A DNA stretch of 64,000 bases from Phytophthora quininea (lineage: Eukaryota; Oomycota; Peronosporomycetes; Peronosporales; Peronosporaceae): the NCBI GenBank assembly GCA_011947345.1, contig JAAVTG010000229.1:496001-560000 (forward strand). Direction: 5' to 3'. The notes below the pieces were generated by a model. It saw nothing but the letters and a program-made list of their open reading frames with translations. It ran no database searches and was not told where the DNA came from. The position numbers and the translations under genes are program-made. Every line of letters starts with the position of its first letter. The first letter of the stretch is position 1. Shown in pieces: positions 32,540 to 46,586 of the stretch.

Positions 32540-35500
32540 TTACTCGGTATTGCAGAGCAGACAGACGCCACGCAGTCCCCAATGACGAGGTGGACGTCCA
32601 GGCGGACATTTCATAGTGACCATAAACACGAAGTAGCGGTCAGTACGAGTCGCGTACTTGTAGCAGGGACATTCGAACGGCCCGACCGAGCCGTATAGCT
32701 CCTTGCGAGACTTCATCTCGAGGTCCTTCGACATGCTGTTGACGTGCAAGACTGGTAAGGATGTGAATAGTTTCTTCGGTTCGGACTCGACGATCGTGCC
32801 GTCGGCCTTGCTCCACGTGGCGCCATCCATAAAGAGACCGTAGATGTAGACACCTTCTCCGGGAGGCGCACGCACCTGCTCGGCTCGCTCGAATGTCGTG
32901 ACCTCTGTGTGGTAGACGACATCGTCCAGAGCCCATTTGTCCGTCTTGGAGTGTTTTCGCGTGACTTCTTGCTTCATAGCTGTCAACATACCCTGCGGGT
33001 TGAAGAATCCTGTCAACCAGAAGGAGTTTGGTCTGCGTGTATTCAACCACGTGCGGTTCTGCTCGTCGCGGGAGATCAGCGACGAGAACCAAAGGCCAAG
33101 GGTCGGTAGGATCCACGAAAACTCGTCACCGACGGACGTACGTAGCCACGACGGCGGCACTTTGGCGTCGAAGATGGCGTCTAACGTCCAGCTTAACTCC
33201 TCTGTCATCACCACCTCACCACGGATAGCCATCTGCAGTGACGACATGGAGCGTACCTTGGCGATCACACGCTGCAGACGTTGAATCTCCTGGAACAAGA
33301 AGATATTCAACGGGATCGTGAGGCCACCCAACTTGTTGATCTTGGCCTTGTAGTCGTCTTCGTTGTAGTCTTCTGGCAGTCGGTCAAGTAACTCCTTCGC
33401 CTTATCACACACAACATCTTCGCGAGAAACGCCAGACGACCCACCTCCTCCTTTCGGTTGCGTATCGCCGAGCGTTGTCAGGAGCATGTTCACCTCTTTC
33501 ACTCGGTAAGTCAAATTAGCGTTCGGATGCAGCCCAAAGATCTCGGGCGAGTCGATTTCGGGGAAGGTGTGGCAGAAATGTCGGTAGTCATCGATGTTAT
33601 CAGCGACAGGAATGCGGTAATTGAAGTCGTTCGGTAGCCGGAAGATCGGTTCCGCCGGGTTGTAGCTGAACGTAGGCGAGCACACATCAGGCGTGAGGCA
33701 CCACTCCGCGTAGAAGTTAAACAATCTTCGATCCATATTGTCTGTAATCTTGCCGCCGTACTGTACCTCGGCGACCATGTACTGAAGTGTAGGCCATGAA
33801 ATGGGTCCATTGTACAAGTGTTTCTCGAGGAAGATCGTGCAGGCTGACAAGTCACCGTTGTTGTATTCGTACGGAATGCCCCAGCCCAATGGTCCGAACT
33901 TCTTGCGCTCGATAACAACCGAGTGGAGGAAGCACAAATTGAACAGTAATTGACGCCATTGAGATGTTTCTACACGCTCTAGTTTCTCCTGGTCAACCAT
34001 CACAGTATACGATCTCAACAAACCTGCGCGGAGTCCTTGTGGTGGCTCGTTCGTCACCTTGGTGGACATTTGCAACAGACCCAGTGGGAACTGGTCGTTC
34101 GGAAGTGCCGTGAGGAAGAGTCGGAAGCCAGGATCCATCGTTTCTGTCAACTTGAGCATGATATCCTCCATCTGCTCCATGAGCTCCAAACCAAGCTCAC
34201 AATTCTGTAGTAGGACCCAAGTACCGTTTACAACAGCAGCGTTAATTGCCTTCAAGGCCACTGGTTCCTGACCTTCACCCATAGACACAACCGCAGGCGA
34301 CGGATTCTTTTGCTTACGTGCTAACATTTCAATACTCTCTGTCGGATCAGCACCGATAGACAGCAGGAAGATGACAGGCGTCTCGGCCTTCATCTCGGCG
34401 AAAATACTCTCAATCGTATCCGTCACAGGCTCAACGTACCGCGGTCCCATCTGCTGCGTATTTCGAATGAACTCCTTTGTCGTGAGAATTGTTCGGTCCA
34501 TACGCAGAGAACGCACTAGTAGTAGTTTATAGTATGGTCCAATCGATTCATTCTCCGCCAGTCGAGCCTCGTAGTCCGGAATCACCACCGTCTCTGGCTC
34601 ATTGTCCTCGTACCAGCGACGCCACATCCCCTCGTTCGACGCCATCTCGTGCGGCAGATTCGTAAAGAACTTGCAGCTTTGGGAGAGTTCAATGACGTTC
34701 AACCACGCTTCGTTCGAGATCCAAGAGAACGGTTTACGACGGACAGAGTTAATATCTAAAGCGGCACCACCTCGTGTTAGCAAGGTGACTTCCTCGCGTG
34801 TTAGCAAGTTGTCTGTAACGAGGATCTTCAGTGTTAGCAGCAGAACGAACGTCAACTTGTCGCGTTCATACAATCCGCGGTTGATGTAGCGGTACGAAAT
34901 ATAAGTCATCGTTTCAATGATATTCGCCACACGCTTGGAAGCCAACGCAGCTTTCTCAGCGACATCCATAGACTTCATGAACAGTGCCAGGAACTGGTTC
35001 AGTGAGGTTTGATACATGCAGTTAATGAGTGACGTTTCCACCACAGAGAAGTACAACACAGAGCCACGTGTTGCTACTGGTCGGAACTGCTCACGCTTCT
35101 CGTTAATGGACTTTCGCGTGTCAGCAGCAGCAATGAGTTTGTCTTTCACTTCTGCTGCTTTCTCTTTCGTATTGGCGAGCACTCCGATCAGTTCTTCGTC
35201 TTCTAGCAGGTTGCCCGTGTTTGATGTCAAACGCTCCAACAGCGACGCATCCAGAGCCAGCAGCGATTTCGTATTCATATTGACATCTTCCAGCACTTGT
35301 GCAAGCTGCTCCTCAAGCGCTTTCTGTTCCTTACCAATCACTCGCCCCAGCAGCTGCTCTTCGAGACCCTTAATCGTGACTGTAAAGTCAATCACCGTCG
35401 TCTTAGCCTGCAGTTCTGGACCAAAGTGCGGGTTTGGCAGTCTCGTAATGAAATACATTGAGAAGGCTGGGTTGAACTCCATGTTCTTATCAGAAACATT

Positions 35501-38500
35501 GATGGACATGCTCTTACCCTTGACGATGATTTGTTTCTCCAGTACGGGGTCAAGCATTGGATCGATATCCTCCTCGACACCTGCAACAATAAGCGCTTTC
35601 CCTTCGCCCATACAAAATTCAAGCTGATCTTTTAACTTTGGATGATTCAGCAATGTGGTGCCATAACTTGGTACACGATCAGCTTCTTTGTTTTTAATCC
35701 AAGACAGTGCCTGGCCTTGTGGGTCAACTAGCAATGGATACCGAGAGGATCGAGTGACCATGATACCGTTTTGAATAGACAGCGAGTCGGTAGGAAGTCC
35801 CTGCATGTTCCAGTCGCCCACTGTACCGATATCCACAAGAACGTGATCACATCAATGTCCACAGTCACAGGAACACTGCGCGCCTCGCAGTCCGGAACAA
35901 ACTTGTTCTGTACCATGTACGTGCGGAAGTCCTGGTTGAACGGTCCGCAGTACGACACAAAGGCACAGGCGACAGCACAGTCGCCCACTAGACGCCGCTT
36001 CAGATCCGCAAAGTTATTCGAATCGTCCGTCCAACGCACACGCTCTCCTGCAAGACCATTAATAAGATCAGAAGCTTGTTGCATCTTCCGTGCAAGAGCA
36101 TTTGCGCCATCTTCAATCCGCTTTTTCTCAGCCATTTGAGCTTCAAACATTTGCTGCAGCTCATTCAGACGCTCTTTGCATTTCATGAGTCTGAGCTCAG
36201 CAGCGTTTAAGGCCTTGTTGGCCGCCTCCATTTGCCCTTCGGCGATCGTTAGAGCTTCTAGCTTCGGCTTGACAACCTTTGAGGCTTCGTGGTAGAACTT
36301 CATGGCGCGCACCCACGTACAAAGACCTTCTGCAGCCAGCGATGCATTCTTTGCCACACTTGGCTGGAACCCTTCCAGATCAATATAAGGTGCCAACAAC
36401 TCGATGGTCTCTTCGTTGATCATATCTTTGCCAACTGCGCCGAAGTTTTGCACGTTCTTGAGGAAGTTGGAGTCACTCATCATTGACTGAGCGTATGGCG
36501 AAAACGAAGTTTCGCAGAAGTCGATCTCCTGCTTCGCTACATTCAGCTTCACTGGCTTTACCGGAATCAACGGTAATTTGAACAGAATAAGCACGCCATC
36601 GAACACCAGCCGAATGATATCAGCAGGCTTTGCTAATTTCTTAATTTCACCGATGTGTGCCGGCTTGATCGAGTCAATGGCGGTCTCGGCTTCCTCAACG
36701 AACGGTTTGGCCTTTGCAAGGTCACGTTCACATAGCTCCTTCTCTGCAGAAATACGAGCGGCATCCTCCTCGCATTTTGCCTTGATCTGTGCCACTTGGT
36801 CGCCTTCTTTGTGCGCTTCTGCCGAAGAGACTTGCAGCGATTGCAACATCGTGTTAGTTTCCTCTGTCGCTTTTTCTAACTTGACCTGCTCGTCAGCGAG
36901 CACAATCGACATAGCACGCACATCTTCAGCACCCTGAATGAGTTTCTTTAGTCCTAAATTCACTCGCTGCTCTTTCACTTTGATTTCGTCCAGCTTCACA
37001 CCGTACATCTTCTTGTACGACTCGATGAAGCTTAGGTATGACTTGGGTGTCTGATAGACTCGACGTCGCATCTTCTGGAAGTATTCCTCACACAAGTCGG
37101 TGACAATACGGTGGACCATACCCATGTGCGTCATCAAGGCTTGCTTGGTTGTAGCATCACACTCCATAGCGTAGTCCTGAATGAAGCCCTTAGATACAGC
37201 AATAAGTGCATCTTCAGGCCACGGGAGGAACCAATCGATCGTGGGACCGCTAATTAAGCCCGGGAATTTTCGAGCACGATCCGCAAACTTCGCATTCAGA
37301 GGCGACATGCATAGCACCACGTGAAGATTATCACGTACACAATCTGTGAAGTACTGCTTGAGGTTCGTTTGACTCTCTGCTTGACCAGGACGGTCCTTCA
37401 CGAAAGAGTTACGCAGATCTGCTGTCATAGCCATCATTTCATCCTTCGCGAACAAACCTGCAACTTCACCGGTCATTAGAATAGAGTTAATCAGCTCCAA
37501 GAAGATTTCGTTCTTAATCTCAGCGTCTGTGAACAAGAACGTCGTGGATTTGCGTAGATGGCCCGCCGACTTGTACAACGTCCGAATGTCTTCCATGAAG
37601 GAGTTCGTGTTGTACGTTTTTGTCAATACAACCTGGAAGATCGTCGACCCCGCCATGTACGCAGCTAGGCGAGTTAACGATTGCTTACCGGAGCCACCCA
37701 CACCAACCAATAAGGCTGATCCTCGAGGCATTTCTAGCAGACGCGATATACGCAACAAATGGTCCAAGGCGTCGTCGAAGAGCACCAGCCGCATTTGACG
37801 CTGTGGGAAGTCAGTATTGTACTTGTCCAAGAACTCGAGCACTCGTGCGCGCACATCTGCAACGGAACCACCAGGCTCGTATATCTTGAGTGCCGCGTCA
37901 GCGATGGCTCCGTCTTCATCTTCTTCTGGGTCACGAAGGAAATTTACCATACTATACTGCTGACGACTAAACTCTTCCAATGTGTCTCCAAAATGAGACT
38001 TGATGAGTTCTCTCATGTAGGTGTTGTACACATCCTTGTCCTTATGGTTGGTAAGTTTGTCACAGAACACACGGCTGCATTCGTGCTTCCATGTAAGCAA
38101 CACAACCTGACCAGGGTCCATCTTCGACAGCTTTCCCTGTGAAACGCGGATACCGCCTCCACTTGTAAACGTTTCTGGTGGAGTTAACAGAACACCCTGA
38201 AATACGCGACTCAGTTCACGCATATTAAAGATGTAGTGGAACTTTGCAGGGGTGGGAAGAAGCTTCGCTTTCATGAAGTTCCACAGATCGATGGTTGCGC
38301 GCGTGAGTTTGTTCACAATTACCAAGGAATCCTTGCTGTAAGTGTCCGTGTCGAAGCGTCCGGCAAGCATTTGGCCGTAGATGTCATCAATAGACGTCAG
38401 AGAAGGCAGAATCAGATTGAACAAGTAGAATTGGCGCTTCAGCCGATTGGGAATGTCGTTACGACCTCCTCCCGGGTGGCCCATAGCACCAACATACTGT

Positions 38501-41500
38501 AAGTCTTCACAAACCTTGAAGTCACCACGACGATCCTTTGAGAGGAAACAGAATCCGCTTAGTTCAATAATCATTCGCACAATTTCAAGAGTGGGCTGAT
38601 CACCCCAAGCATTCACTAGCGGCATACTGAGATCATCCAGGAATACAGTCATCTTCTTTCCTCCTGGGGACCGAAGCTTTTACCGCCGCGCTTATCCAAT
38701 TCACTCTCGACAGCGTTCTGGAACATGAACGGGGTCGTAGCACTTGAAAAGTTGACGCGTTTGATCATCATCTGATCTGGATTAAGGTCATTGAAAAACA
38801 TCAGTGCCGACGATGTCTTGGCAGTACCGGGCCCACCAACCATCAGAACAGGCTTCCTCTGCTTATGTAAGTTCTCGATGAGATATAAAGTTCGTACGGA
38901 ATCCATGGTTGGAACTAGCAGGTTTGAAAAATCCAGTTGCTTCGCGCCCTTGGGATATTCCCATTTGGCAGGTCGCCACACCTTCCACTCCCAGCTCTGC
39001 GGCTCAACAAAGTACTCGTACACTGTTTGCCCGGGTTCACACTTGGGGAGAAGAGCGTTGTCGTCATACTGCCGAAGCCATTCGTCAAACTTGACGCGGT
39101 CCTCCTGCTCTAGGAGTGATCCTAGAGACCAGCAAATGCAGTACAAGTACAGCTTTTCGAGCTGAATAGCAAGTTTCGCGGGGTCTTCAGACAAATTGTT
39201 ACCGTGGTCACCGAGGAGTAACCCTGTCAGCAAGTTAAACAAACGAGATGCCTGGCCAACACGAGACACAGGCATTACCCCTCCGTGTTGCGATTCAGGT
39301 AGTCGAAACAGTGCCCAGGGTTGATGGGATTATTCTCGCCCATATATTTCATGAAAAGATCACGCATGACCTGTTGGTGTGTTGGAGGGCGCTTTCGAAT
39401 CCAAGCCTCCACAACAGGTGCCCAATCCAGATCTGTGTCACTGATAAACACAATACCTGCACGGGAGACCGTGGCCGGGCTTGCATTCACCAGAGTTTCG
39501 ACCTCGAACATAAGCTTCACATTGTCTGTCATAGGCATACGGTCGCCGTTAGCTAGTGTTAAAATCTTGTTATCATCCAGCACAGTATTCAAATCCTCGA
39601 TCCAAATAGCATCAACCGGCCCATCGCATGTCATCCACATGATAAACTTGTTGGCCTTGTTGTTATACTTGGCCCACATTGCTGCAAACACGCCCGTTGT
39701 CCATTCTCCCGACATGGGGTCGACCTCGCCGTACATTTCTGCTGCACGAATAGCTTTTGGGTTCAACTTCGATTGCTTGTGCACAATTGTTGTAGTCGTT
39801 GTTAAGCTTGCATCAACACATCGAAAGTCTTCGTTTTACCGCCGCCCGTGGGTCCGACAAGCATGATACCGTGGCGCACCAACTGGGTCTCGTACAACTG
39901 AATGACTTTATTGAACCACCCTGGGTGGTCGACAATCCCTTGCCTCTCAATCTCCCCTTGCAAAGCGACTGTCAGTTCGGGGTATGATCCCTTGGGAGGG
40001 AATTGCACGGTTGGGAACAAATCTGCGAGTAGCGATAAGAAAAGCGGAACATCCTGGGCAACCAATTTGGACAGATTCATATCCCGTAGCGTTTGATACA
40101 GCAGCTTTGACTCCAAGTCGTTTCGATTGTCTCGCTTGATTTTACCGGCACTTCGCAGCACCGCAAGAATGTTTCGTAGACCCCAATCGTAGTGCTTTTG
40201 CGCAGACAATTGTTCTTTACAGGTGTTGTATAGAATGAAGAACTTCTTCGCCAAGTCCTGGTACTCAGAGTAGCCCACAGAACAAAGTTTAACCTTCATG
40301 ATAATCTCAAAGTCAGGGACCATCATTGCCACGCCACGGAAAAGCGCTTTCAGGTTTTCAGGGAGTTCTTGACGACCAGCATATCCTGGATTCATCGTGA
40401 TGAAATATCCGCAAACCGGGGTCAATAGAATATTTTGAGGGTCGCCAGGGAATTGGAAATACTTTGCTCCGGTCTTCTTAGCATTCTGAATCGCTAGCAC
40501 TTGTTGCGCAACCACAGACAGCACAGGAAGCTGAATACGGTTAAACTCATCGAAGCAGCCCCACAGACCACCTTGGCACAAACCCTTGAAGATTTTGGCG
40601 CAATCGGTGTATTTTTGCTGGTCAGTACAGTTCGTCACAACAACATAGATACCTAGCGTGCGACCAAGATCTTTCACCGTCTCAGTCTTGCCCGTTCCTG
40701 CAGGGCCAGCGGGTGCACCTCCAAAGTACATACCCAGCGCTTGGGCTAGCGTAATGTAACAACGATCTGTAAGTGGCGTCACCACCAGTCGCTCCTTCGA
40801 GCCTAGGTATTCAAATTGATAGTTAAAATCAACGTCTGTAATCGAGATAACGCATGCTCCATCAGCATTAAACTCGTCGCCGTTGCCTGGTCGCCAATAG
40901 AAGCGCGCTTGCTTTAACCATTCAAAGTCATTCGGATCTGAGATTTTCTTTTGCTTGTACAACGTCGCTAGATCTGTCATCACATCACGTTGATGTACGT
41001 GAATTGTCACCAAGGTTTCAATTTTAATACGATTCTCTTTCGATCCCAAATCCCCCAAACACCAGTTTGATAGCTCCGTCAGCACCATCGCTTGCTTCGT
41101 GCTGGTGTCCTTCATAATGTTTTTCTTCGCTCGACACTGCTCGAGGGCTGTCTGGATGTCTGTCGTCCACATCATTTGGATACCAAGCAGTGCAAACTGG
41201 GCAACGTATCGGTCAACAAATTCACGCAGACGTTTCAAGTCGTTGCCTACAACTCCGATATCCATCGCGCTCTGTCGACAGATGTCCTTCATGGTGATTT
41301 GCATTCCTCGTAACAAAGTGGCAAGCCAATCTTCGATATTACCTTGCGCTTTTACGATCTGTGAGAATCGTACTTCTTCGACCCCTGACATCATCGTGTG
41401 AATTAACGTCTTATCCTTCTTGTCGTGATATACCTTCTCAATCGAGTCGAACACTTTCTCGTAGTGTTCGTTCATGCTGAGAGGGTCACTCCCTGTGATA

Positions 41501-44500
41501 AGATCATCAACAGACCCGGGTTAGAGACAAAATAGAATCGCGGGAACTTGTTTCGCTTCTGTTCCAGGTACCCTTCGAGGCTCTTTTGGCATTTCTCCAG
41601 CTCGGAGTACATTGTTGGCAAACAAGACTTTAGAAGTTCACTAGAGCAGCAAGCCACCACATTCTTAATCTCTTCGGACTTGGACATGATTTTGGCCCAG
41701 TCTTTATCAACCTTCTGAAACTTCTTCGCTTCAACAGGCATCTGCTTGGCGATATCACCACCTGTGAACACAGATTCTAACGAGCACCACAACATTTGCA
41801 CCTTAATCCATCGCTCGAGCGTTTCCGAAGTGTCCGATAACTGTTCTAGCTTTGACTGCGCCACATCTTTGAATGGGATCACATGGCGCATTGACAACAT
41901 CGTCTGCAAATTCATCTGTGTCTCCTCCAGCTCCTCGACCACTGGCACAACAGCCTTTAGAATTGGTACGTTGCGACTCTTCCAGTCTTGGAATTGGAAC
42001 TCTTCGGTCTCCCATCGAGCTGAAATCTCTGCAAGCTGGATCTCAATCTTCAATTGTTTGTCAGCACCGTCAGTGACCTCTTCGATTTCAGACTTATAAT
42101 CGACAATGTTAGCGTCCATCAAAGCCTGCAGCTTGAAATCCGCCGCAGTAACATCCAGCTGCGTCTTTGTGATCGCCATAACTGCGTCCCAGTGTCGAGG
42201 TTTGATCGACTCTTTGCTCAGTTCCTGCAGCAAGGGCAGCACATCTGTGAAGTCGTCAATCATCTTCTTCAGGTCTGTGTAAGCTTCCCACTCTCGAAGT
42301 TTGCCGGGCATCTTTTTACAGCGTAGGAAAACGCATCTACCTTTTCAGTCATGGACTGCACTCGTTCTGCAACGGACAGCCAAGGAATCTGCTTCCATTC
42401 CTCGATGGTGCTTAAGACGTCTGTGTACAGTCCGAACAGTTTATCCTGAAGTTGCAACTCCTTTTGGTCATCTCCAATTCCGGATACGTGGTTTTTGGTA
42501 GCGCAAAGAGTTCTTCTCCTGATAAATACAGCTCGTGCTTGCGTTCTCGGATCTTGTACTCCTCTTTGTAGCGATTCAGTCTCTCCACAGCCTCCACTGG
42601 AGGAATTCCGATCACCATGGGTCCATTCGCAAGGTAATCATCACGGAAATGCTTAACGTCGACTATTAGCTCCTTGATGTCACGTAGTAAGCCTCGCTTG
42701 AAGCCTGCCTGGGTCTTGCTGAGCTCGTCTGTGCGAGTTTCGGCATGTTTGATCAGTTTGCGCCAATTACTGCGCAGCACTGACTTCTGGTCCATTTCTT
42801 CTTTCTCCATAAACCCATCAGGAAGGTAATACTCAAGCATTTCGTACATGTCCAGCACTGGATTGATTTCCATGTTGATGCCGCTTTCACGTGCACGAAC
42901 TTCTTTGAGCAAGTTCATAACAAAGCGTAGTGAGTCCAAGTCAACAACCTTACGGTTCAGCTTGCCCATGGTCGAACGGAAGTATTCCGTCAACGACTCC
43001 ATCTTTCGCCGCGCTTGGTTGTGCAGATTATCGGAGAATTTCAACTTCCACTGCGAGTTTTCGTGCTTTAGCTGCAGTTTGATATTGCGGGTGTTCAATG
43101 ACAGTGCTCCAATGTTGTAAATTGGGGTCAGACTTGAGATCTCCTCGTCAATCTCGACAAACGACTTCAACTTTTTTCAAAATCTTGGAGTTCCGGATTC
43201 TTCTTGAGGAAATTCTCGTACGAAACATCTTTTGGTCCATCCACAACCACTCGTACTTTTGAACGAGCACAGATACTCTGTCACATTGTTGCGCAGGCCC
43301 TGGACGCTGCCTGTCAGAAGCAGTACAACGCGCACAATCTCAATGTCTTTCGTGATCCGGTCAAAGAACGTGATTTTCGCTGCATTGGGATGGCCATTAG
43401 TGCCATGACCATTGCTCTCTGACCCATTAGCCGTGGTAGAATTAGCAACAGCTGAAGAGAGATCGCTCTGACCCCAGTCCAGCAATTCCTTCGAGCAGCT
43501 CAATATCGTTTGAGCGGCTTTGTTAATGGCAAGTTGAATCTCATCCAGTGACGGATGAAGCTGAACAGCTGGGACACTGAGTTGTATATCGACCTCGAAG
43601 AAAGGGCGCTCGATTGTAAAAATGTTTGAGGAATTGCGCGACGCGACACGTTTTTATGGTGTTCAGCGAGTTCTTGGTGCAGTGTAATAGAGCTTGGTAC
43701 ATGAAATGGTTGTAGTGCTTTTTGAGCTTCATCGCTTCATCGTTTGAAACGCCTTCGATGTGCGAGTCGAGTGGATACTGCATGATGATTTTGAGTAAGT
43801 CTTCCACCGCGTTTTCGATCTCAACATTTTTGCCCTGCAGTAGTGCTCCGGCTCGCTTGATGTTGGTGCCTTGCATGGTCACAAATTCGTCCAGCGAAAA
43901 TGACTGGTCAACAGGAAGGTCGACCAGCATCGTTTTGGATACAATACGCATGTTTTTCTCGATGCGGTTCTCGATGATGTCGTTGATATTGGTGACCAGC
44001 TCTTCCAAGTGCTGCAGGCCCGAATGGATGTGGTTGCGGTATGCTTCGATGTTCATGCTGGTCCACGTCAGTGTGATCATGCCTGGACGTAACTTGAATT
44101 CCATATCGTTGAAGTGCGGCCGCAGGAGCATGGCAGTCACAGGGATTACCTTGGTGACGATGCGGTCGTACTCGGCTAGCGCATACTGCAGTTCGTTGAA
44201 ATAGTTCTTGAACTTATCCTCCTGGAGCAACACGATCTTTGCCGCTTCCGGTATCTCAATGCCCATCCGATCCAAGCATTTCGCTTCACGCAACAGCTGT
44301 AAGATCTCGGGGTCGAAGTTCACGTAGAGCTTGTTGTCCTCCGGATGACGAATAATCAGTGTAGCTTGTAGGCCCGCTTTCGCTGTATCGATGTACTGAA
44401 CCCACGCCTGATACCAAATGTACTCAAACGCGACCAATGTCCGCGCCACCTTGTTGTACATGCGGATGATACGCTTAGCATCTTTGCTCGCGAGAACGTT

Positions 44501-46391
44501 CTGGTTAGACTCAAACTTCTTCATGGGCTCTTCAATCCGCTTCAGCAAGTGCCTCGACCACGTAATATTCCCTGCCACCGGCGGCAAGTTGCGTGGGTAT
44601 GGCGGGTTTTGCTTGTACTTTTCATATTGCTGAAGCACGTGCTCGAGTTCCAGCCCGTAGTTCTGGAAAATAACGTTAAACTTGGAGTCAAGATCCGACT
44701 TGAGGTTCTCACGCTGAAGGATCGTCTGGAACTTGCGGAGCAAATTCAGCGAATGCTCGATTGACGTAATGTTTTCGAAGGAGTCGTTGATGAACTTCTG
44801 AAGGAGACCCTCAAGATCCGAGATACGGACGTTGAATTCGACGTAGTCTCTGTCGAAGCGGTTGTTCTTGTAGTCTAGTAGGTCGTGGTTGCGATACTGG
44901 AATTCACGGATGATCGAGTTGAACTTTGCGATCAAGTCTTCCATTCCTTCTAATCTGTGTTGGCCCAGCGACGAGAACTGGTGGATTGTTGTAAACATGT
45001 CGATTAGCTTCATGACTCGCCTGCAGAACAAATCAAACTTGCCGAAGATCTTCATCTCGTTGAACTCAAACTGCTTGCCTTTCGGTGTAGCAAAGAGTTT
45101 GTCTTTGGTCACCCGATACTGTTGTTGGTATGCCTCGTTTAGCTTCAGACATGAATCCAGGTGGCGCACAAGTTCCTCGGGATCCTTGTCCCACATGACC
45201 TCATAGGATTCCCCGCCAGTCACACAGTGTTTGCAGTTTGTGATCATCTGGTTGGTAATCTTAGTGAACAAGTTCGCCATGCGCTCGGTTGTGTTGTAAT
45301 ATCTCGCGATAGAGTGGATCATCTTGATCGAGTTCATCAGAGCCGGTAACGTGTCAATGATAGAGCTCGGTGTGCCGTTGTACAATGGAATGATGAATTT
45401 CTCTAGTGTGAAGAGGTATTTCACATTGTCTTTGGCTTCGTTGGCTGCCTCAGTGATGCCAATATCAATCTGCTTCCACCGTCGCAGCAATGTCTGGATA
45501 CGCTGCTTGATGTCATCACTGACGCTCTTCGTCGTTCGACTGAGCACAGCGAACACGTCTTTGTATTCGTTCATCTTCAGCTGCTCCGTGATGCTAGTCA
45601 GTCTCTGCATTCGTCTGCGCCAGTACTCCAGCTCTCCCATGGGTCCGTCATCATCGATAATGTCATTACCCTTATTATCATTCGTCGTGTTGGTCTCCAG
45701 ATACGTCGAGATGACGTCGCACCACTCCTTGAGCACTTCTTCGTAGTGAGCAATGAGCTTCGGAGAGTCCGAAATCTGGAGTGCTCTCGCTCCATTGGCA
45801 TGGTTCCCATTGTTCACCGTCTCTGCTAGGATACTACGATCTGGTCGTCTCAGCTCCAGTCCGCTGTCCATACTGTTGAGTGCCTCCTTAAGATCATTAG
45901 CAAACTTCTCTGACTCGGCCATAAACTCATTTTTCAAGTCTGCGTCTGCCTTCCCCACTCATCTTTAGCCTTCAACAATGGCGAGAACAAGCTGCTGATG
46001 GTCGTCTCCAAGTCCCGTAGGATGTTTGGGGCCAACTCCCCAAAGCAAATGGCGTTGTCGCTGCCCTTCTGGACGTCCACGGGCTTCCCGTCGGCTGTGG
46101 TCCTTAAAAAAGCAGCATTTGTCTCGAATAGGGATCGAGTTCCCTAACGATACGGCCAGTTTACTAGAGTTATTATTGCCTAAATCTCCGTTAGATTGGG
46201 CGCCATTCTCGGCTCCAGAGTTGCCTTGGAAGTGCACAAACACTTTGCACGCGCCTTTCCGCTCAGCAGCTCATCGAAGAGCTTGCGCGTGGCGGGGTGG
46301 CCAGGAATTCGTTGACTTCGGCGGGCGTCACGTGGGGCTCGAACGTCTCCACGATGCGCTGGCTGATCCACTGCGACCGCGTGTTCGCCAT
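32540..46391 (-). CDS. Axonemal (outer-arm, DNAH5/8-like) dynein heavy chain, about 15 single-base frame breaks
   Basis: About 4,600 codons without introns. Start ATG 46391 (MANTRSQWISQRIVETFEPH). Tail (DHC_N1) 45958-43180, linker 43170-41480. AAA1 P-loop GPAGTGKT near 40700, AAA2 GPTGGGKT near 39850, AAA3 GGPGTAKT near 38830, AAA4 GVGGSGKQ near 37700. The coiled-coil stalk with microtubule-binding tip lies about 36950-36100. AAA5/6 and the C-terminal domain end HWGLRGVCLLCNTE. It is the force-generating ATPase of flagellar outer arms. The reading frame changes near 46295, 46243, 46108, 45954, 43653, 43258, 43229, 43174, 42463, 42315, 41492, 39804, 39279, 38667 and 35836. All but two look like a missing base and most are in runs of three or more. 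No substitution nonsense codon was noticed within the frames. Confidence 0.9.
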
Positions 46392-46586
46392 CCCTGCGAG
46401 CCTCCTACCTGCCGACCTGCGTCTGTTGTTCGCTGAGGCGCCTGCTTGGCCGACTGGCCGCCTCTTGACGAAGATCCGCCCATTTTAGCCACCAGAAAAG
46501 TTTGGAAATGGTCGGTTGTATGGCAATTTGTATGACCTCTATATAGGAAACAAAGTAAGAATATATCTTGAAGAGAGGGAGCATAT
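46392..46586. promoter_or_regulatory. Divergent intergenic region, dynein / QNG1
   Basis: 195 bp separate the two start codons, so both promoters must lie here or overlap. Part of it (46481-46392) is also readable as a short upstream extension of the dynein (ATG 46483), but that frame is one base out of register with the conserved N-terminus. I see no clear initiator match. Confidence 0.45.

Noticed and set aside
32540..46391. Treating the dynein segments as separate genes or as exons
   Set aside because: The segments abut or overlap by a few bases and no GT..AG pair of normal length fits between them. One-base corrections join the protein at conserved residues.
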